The notes below the pieces were generated by a model, which was not told where the DNA came from, ran no database searches, and saw only the letters and a list, made by a program, of their open reading frames with translations. Of a stretch of DNA of 64,000 nucleotides, positions 63,994-64,000 are shown piece by piece. Position numbers and translations under genes: made by a program. Positions within the stretch are counted from its first letter, which is position 1; every line of letters begins with the position of its first letter. Origin of the DNA: JACRLW01 sp050181465 (GTDB lineage: Bacteria; Planctomycetota; UBA1135; UBA2386); NCBI GenBank assembly GCA_050181465.1, contig JBFXDD010000010.1:1-64000 (forward strand), read 5' to 3'.

Positions 63994-64000
63994 ACGGGAT
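63990..64000 (+). CDS. start of next gene, truncated by window edge
   Basis: TTG at 63990-63992 overlaps the regulator's TGA and continues as AACGGG.... BlaI genes are commonly followed by a coupled M56/BlaR1 sensor peptidase. Only three codons are visible, so identity is a guess. Confidence 0.25.

Overview
The window is GC-rich bacterial chromosome and almost all of it is coding. It probably comes from a Planctomycetota-type bacterium or a close relative. That placement is inferred from gene content: a divergent ECF sigma factor / transmembrane Ser/Thr kinase pair, a BlaI-type repressor, and many very large secreted proteins built from beta-propeller, PKD/LamG or beta-helix parts, several sharing a similar C-terminal module. 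No rRNA or marker gene is present to settle taxonomy. No CRISPR array, integrase or complete transposon was seen.

Layout. 1-11.1 kb: tRNA-His, a two-gene bacterial-PH-domain (YdbS/YdbT-like) membrane unit, a TPR protein, a large lipoprotein, cystathionine beta-synthase, an Arg-rich hypothetical, an MgtE Mg2+ transporter and tRNA-Pro(CGG). 11.5-30.5 kb is an accessory, surface-oriented region: exported repeat proteins (two are tandem paralogues, one broken by an in-frame TAG), an orphan Imm39-like immunity candidate, the kinase/sigma pair, a DUF6265 protein, a vanadium-haloperoxidase-type lipoprotein and a PKD/LamG protein. 30.7-46.2 kb: a beta-helix protein, glutaredoxin, an agmatinase-family enzyme, an RND efflux operon with one adaptor and two permeases, MoeA and apolipoprotein N-acyltransferase. 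46.4-54.5 kb: a coiled-coil membrane protein with a tiny partner, a terminator, then a tightly coupled cell-shape operon, mreB-mreC-like-mreD-like-mrdA(PBP2)-rodA. 55-64 kb: a secreted beta-helix gene and a kelch-type gene, partly duplicated in tandem (about 2.3 kb), then a membrane-anchored hypothetical and a BlaI/MecI regulator whose operator overlaps its own promoter.

Two non-gene signals stand out. First, a dispersed MITE/REP-like element of about 180 bp, with ends reading CTAGCCCGGAT..TTCGTGAACGTC, occurs in intergenic positions at 14.4, 25.1, 25.3, 28.2, 34.2 and 54.9 kb, in both orientations and in internally deleted forms. Second, five perfect copies of an 8-bp unit (GTATCTGC, 55251-55290) lie between a good sigma70-like promoter plus RBS/ATG and the main frame of the secreted beta-helix gene. 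In the present five-copy state the ATG is out of frame. With four or seven copies it would be in frame and would add a signal-peptide-like N-terminus matching those of the neighbouring kelch proteins. This looks like a slipped-strand phase-variation switch on an exported surface protein and is the most interesting observation in the window.

Gene boundaries come from reading frames, start-codon context and recognisable motifs. Functions marked hypothetical could not be assigned from sequence alone.
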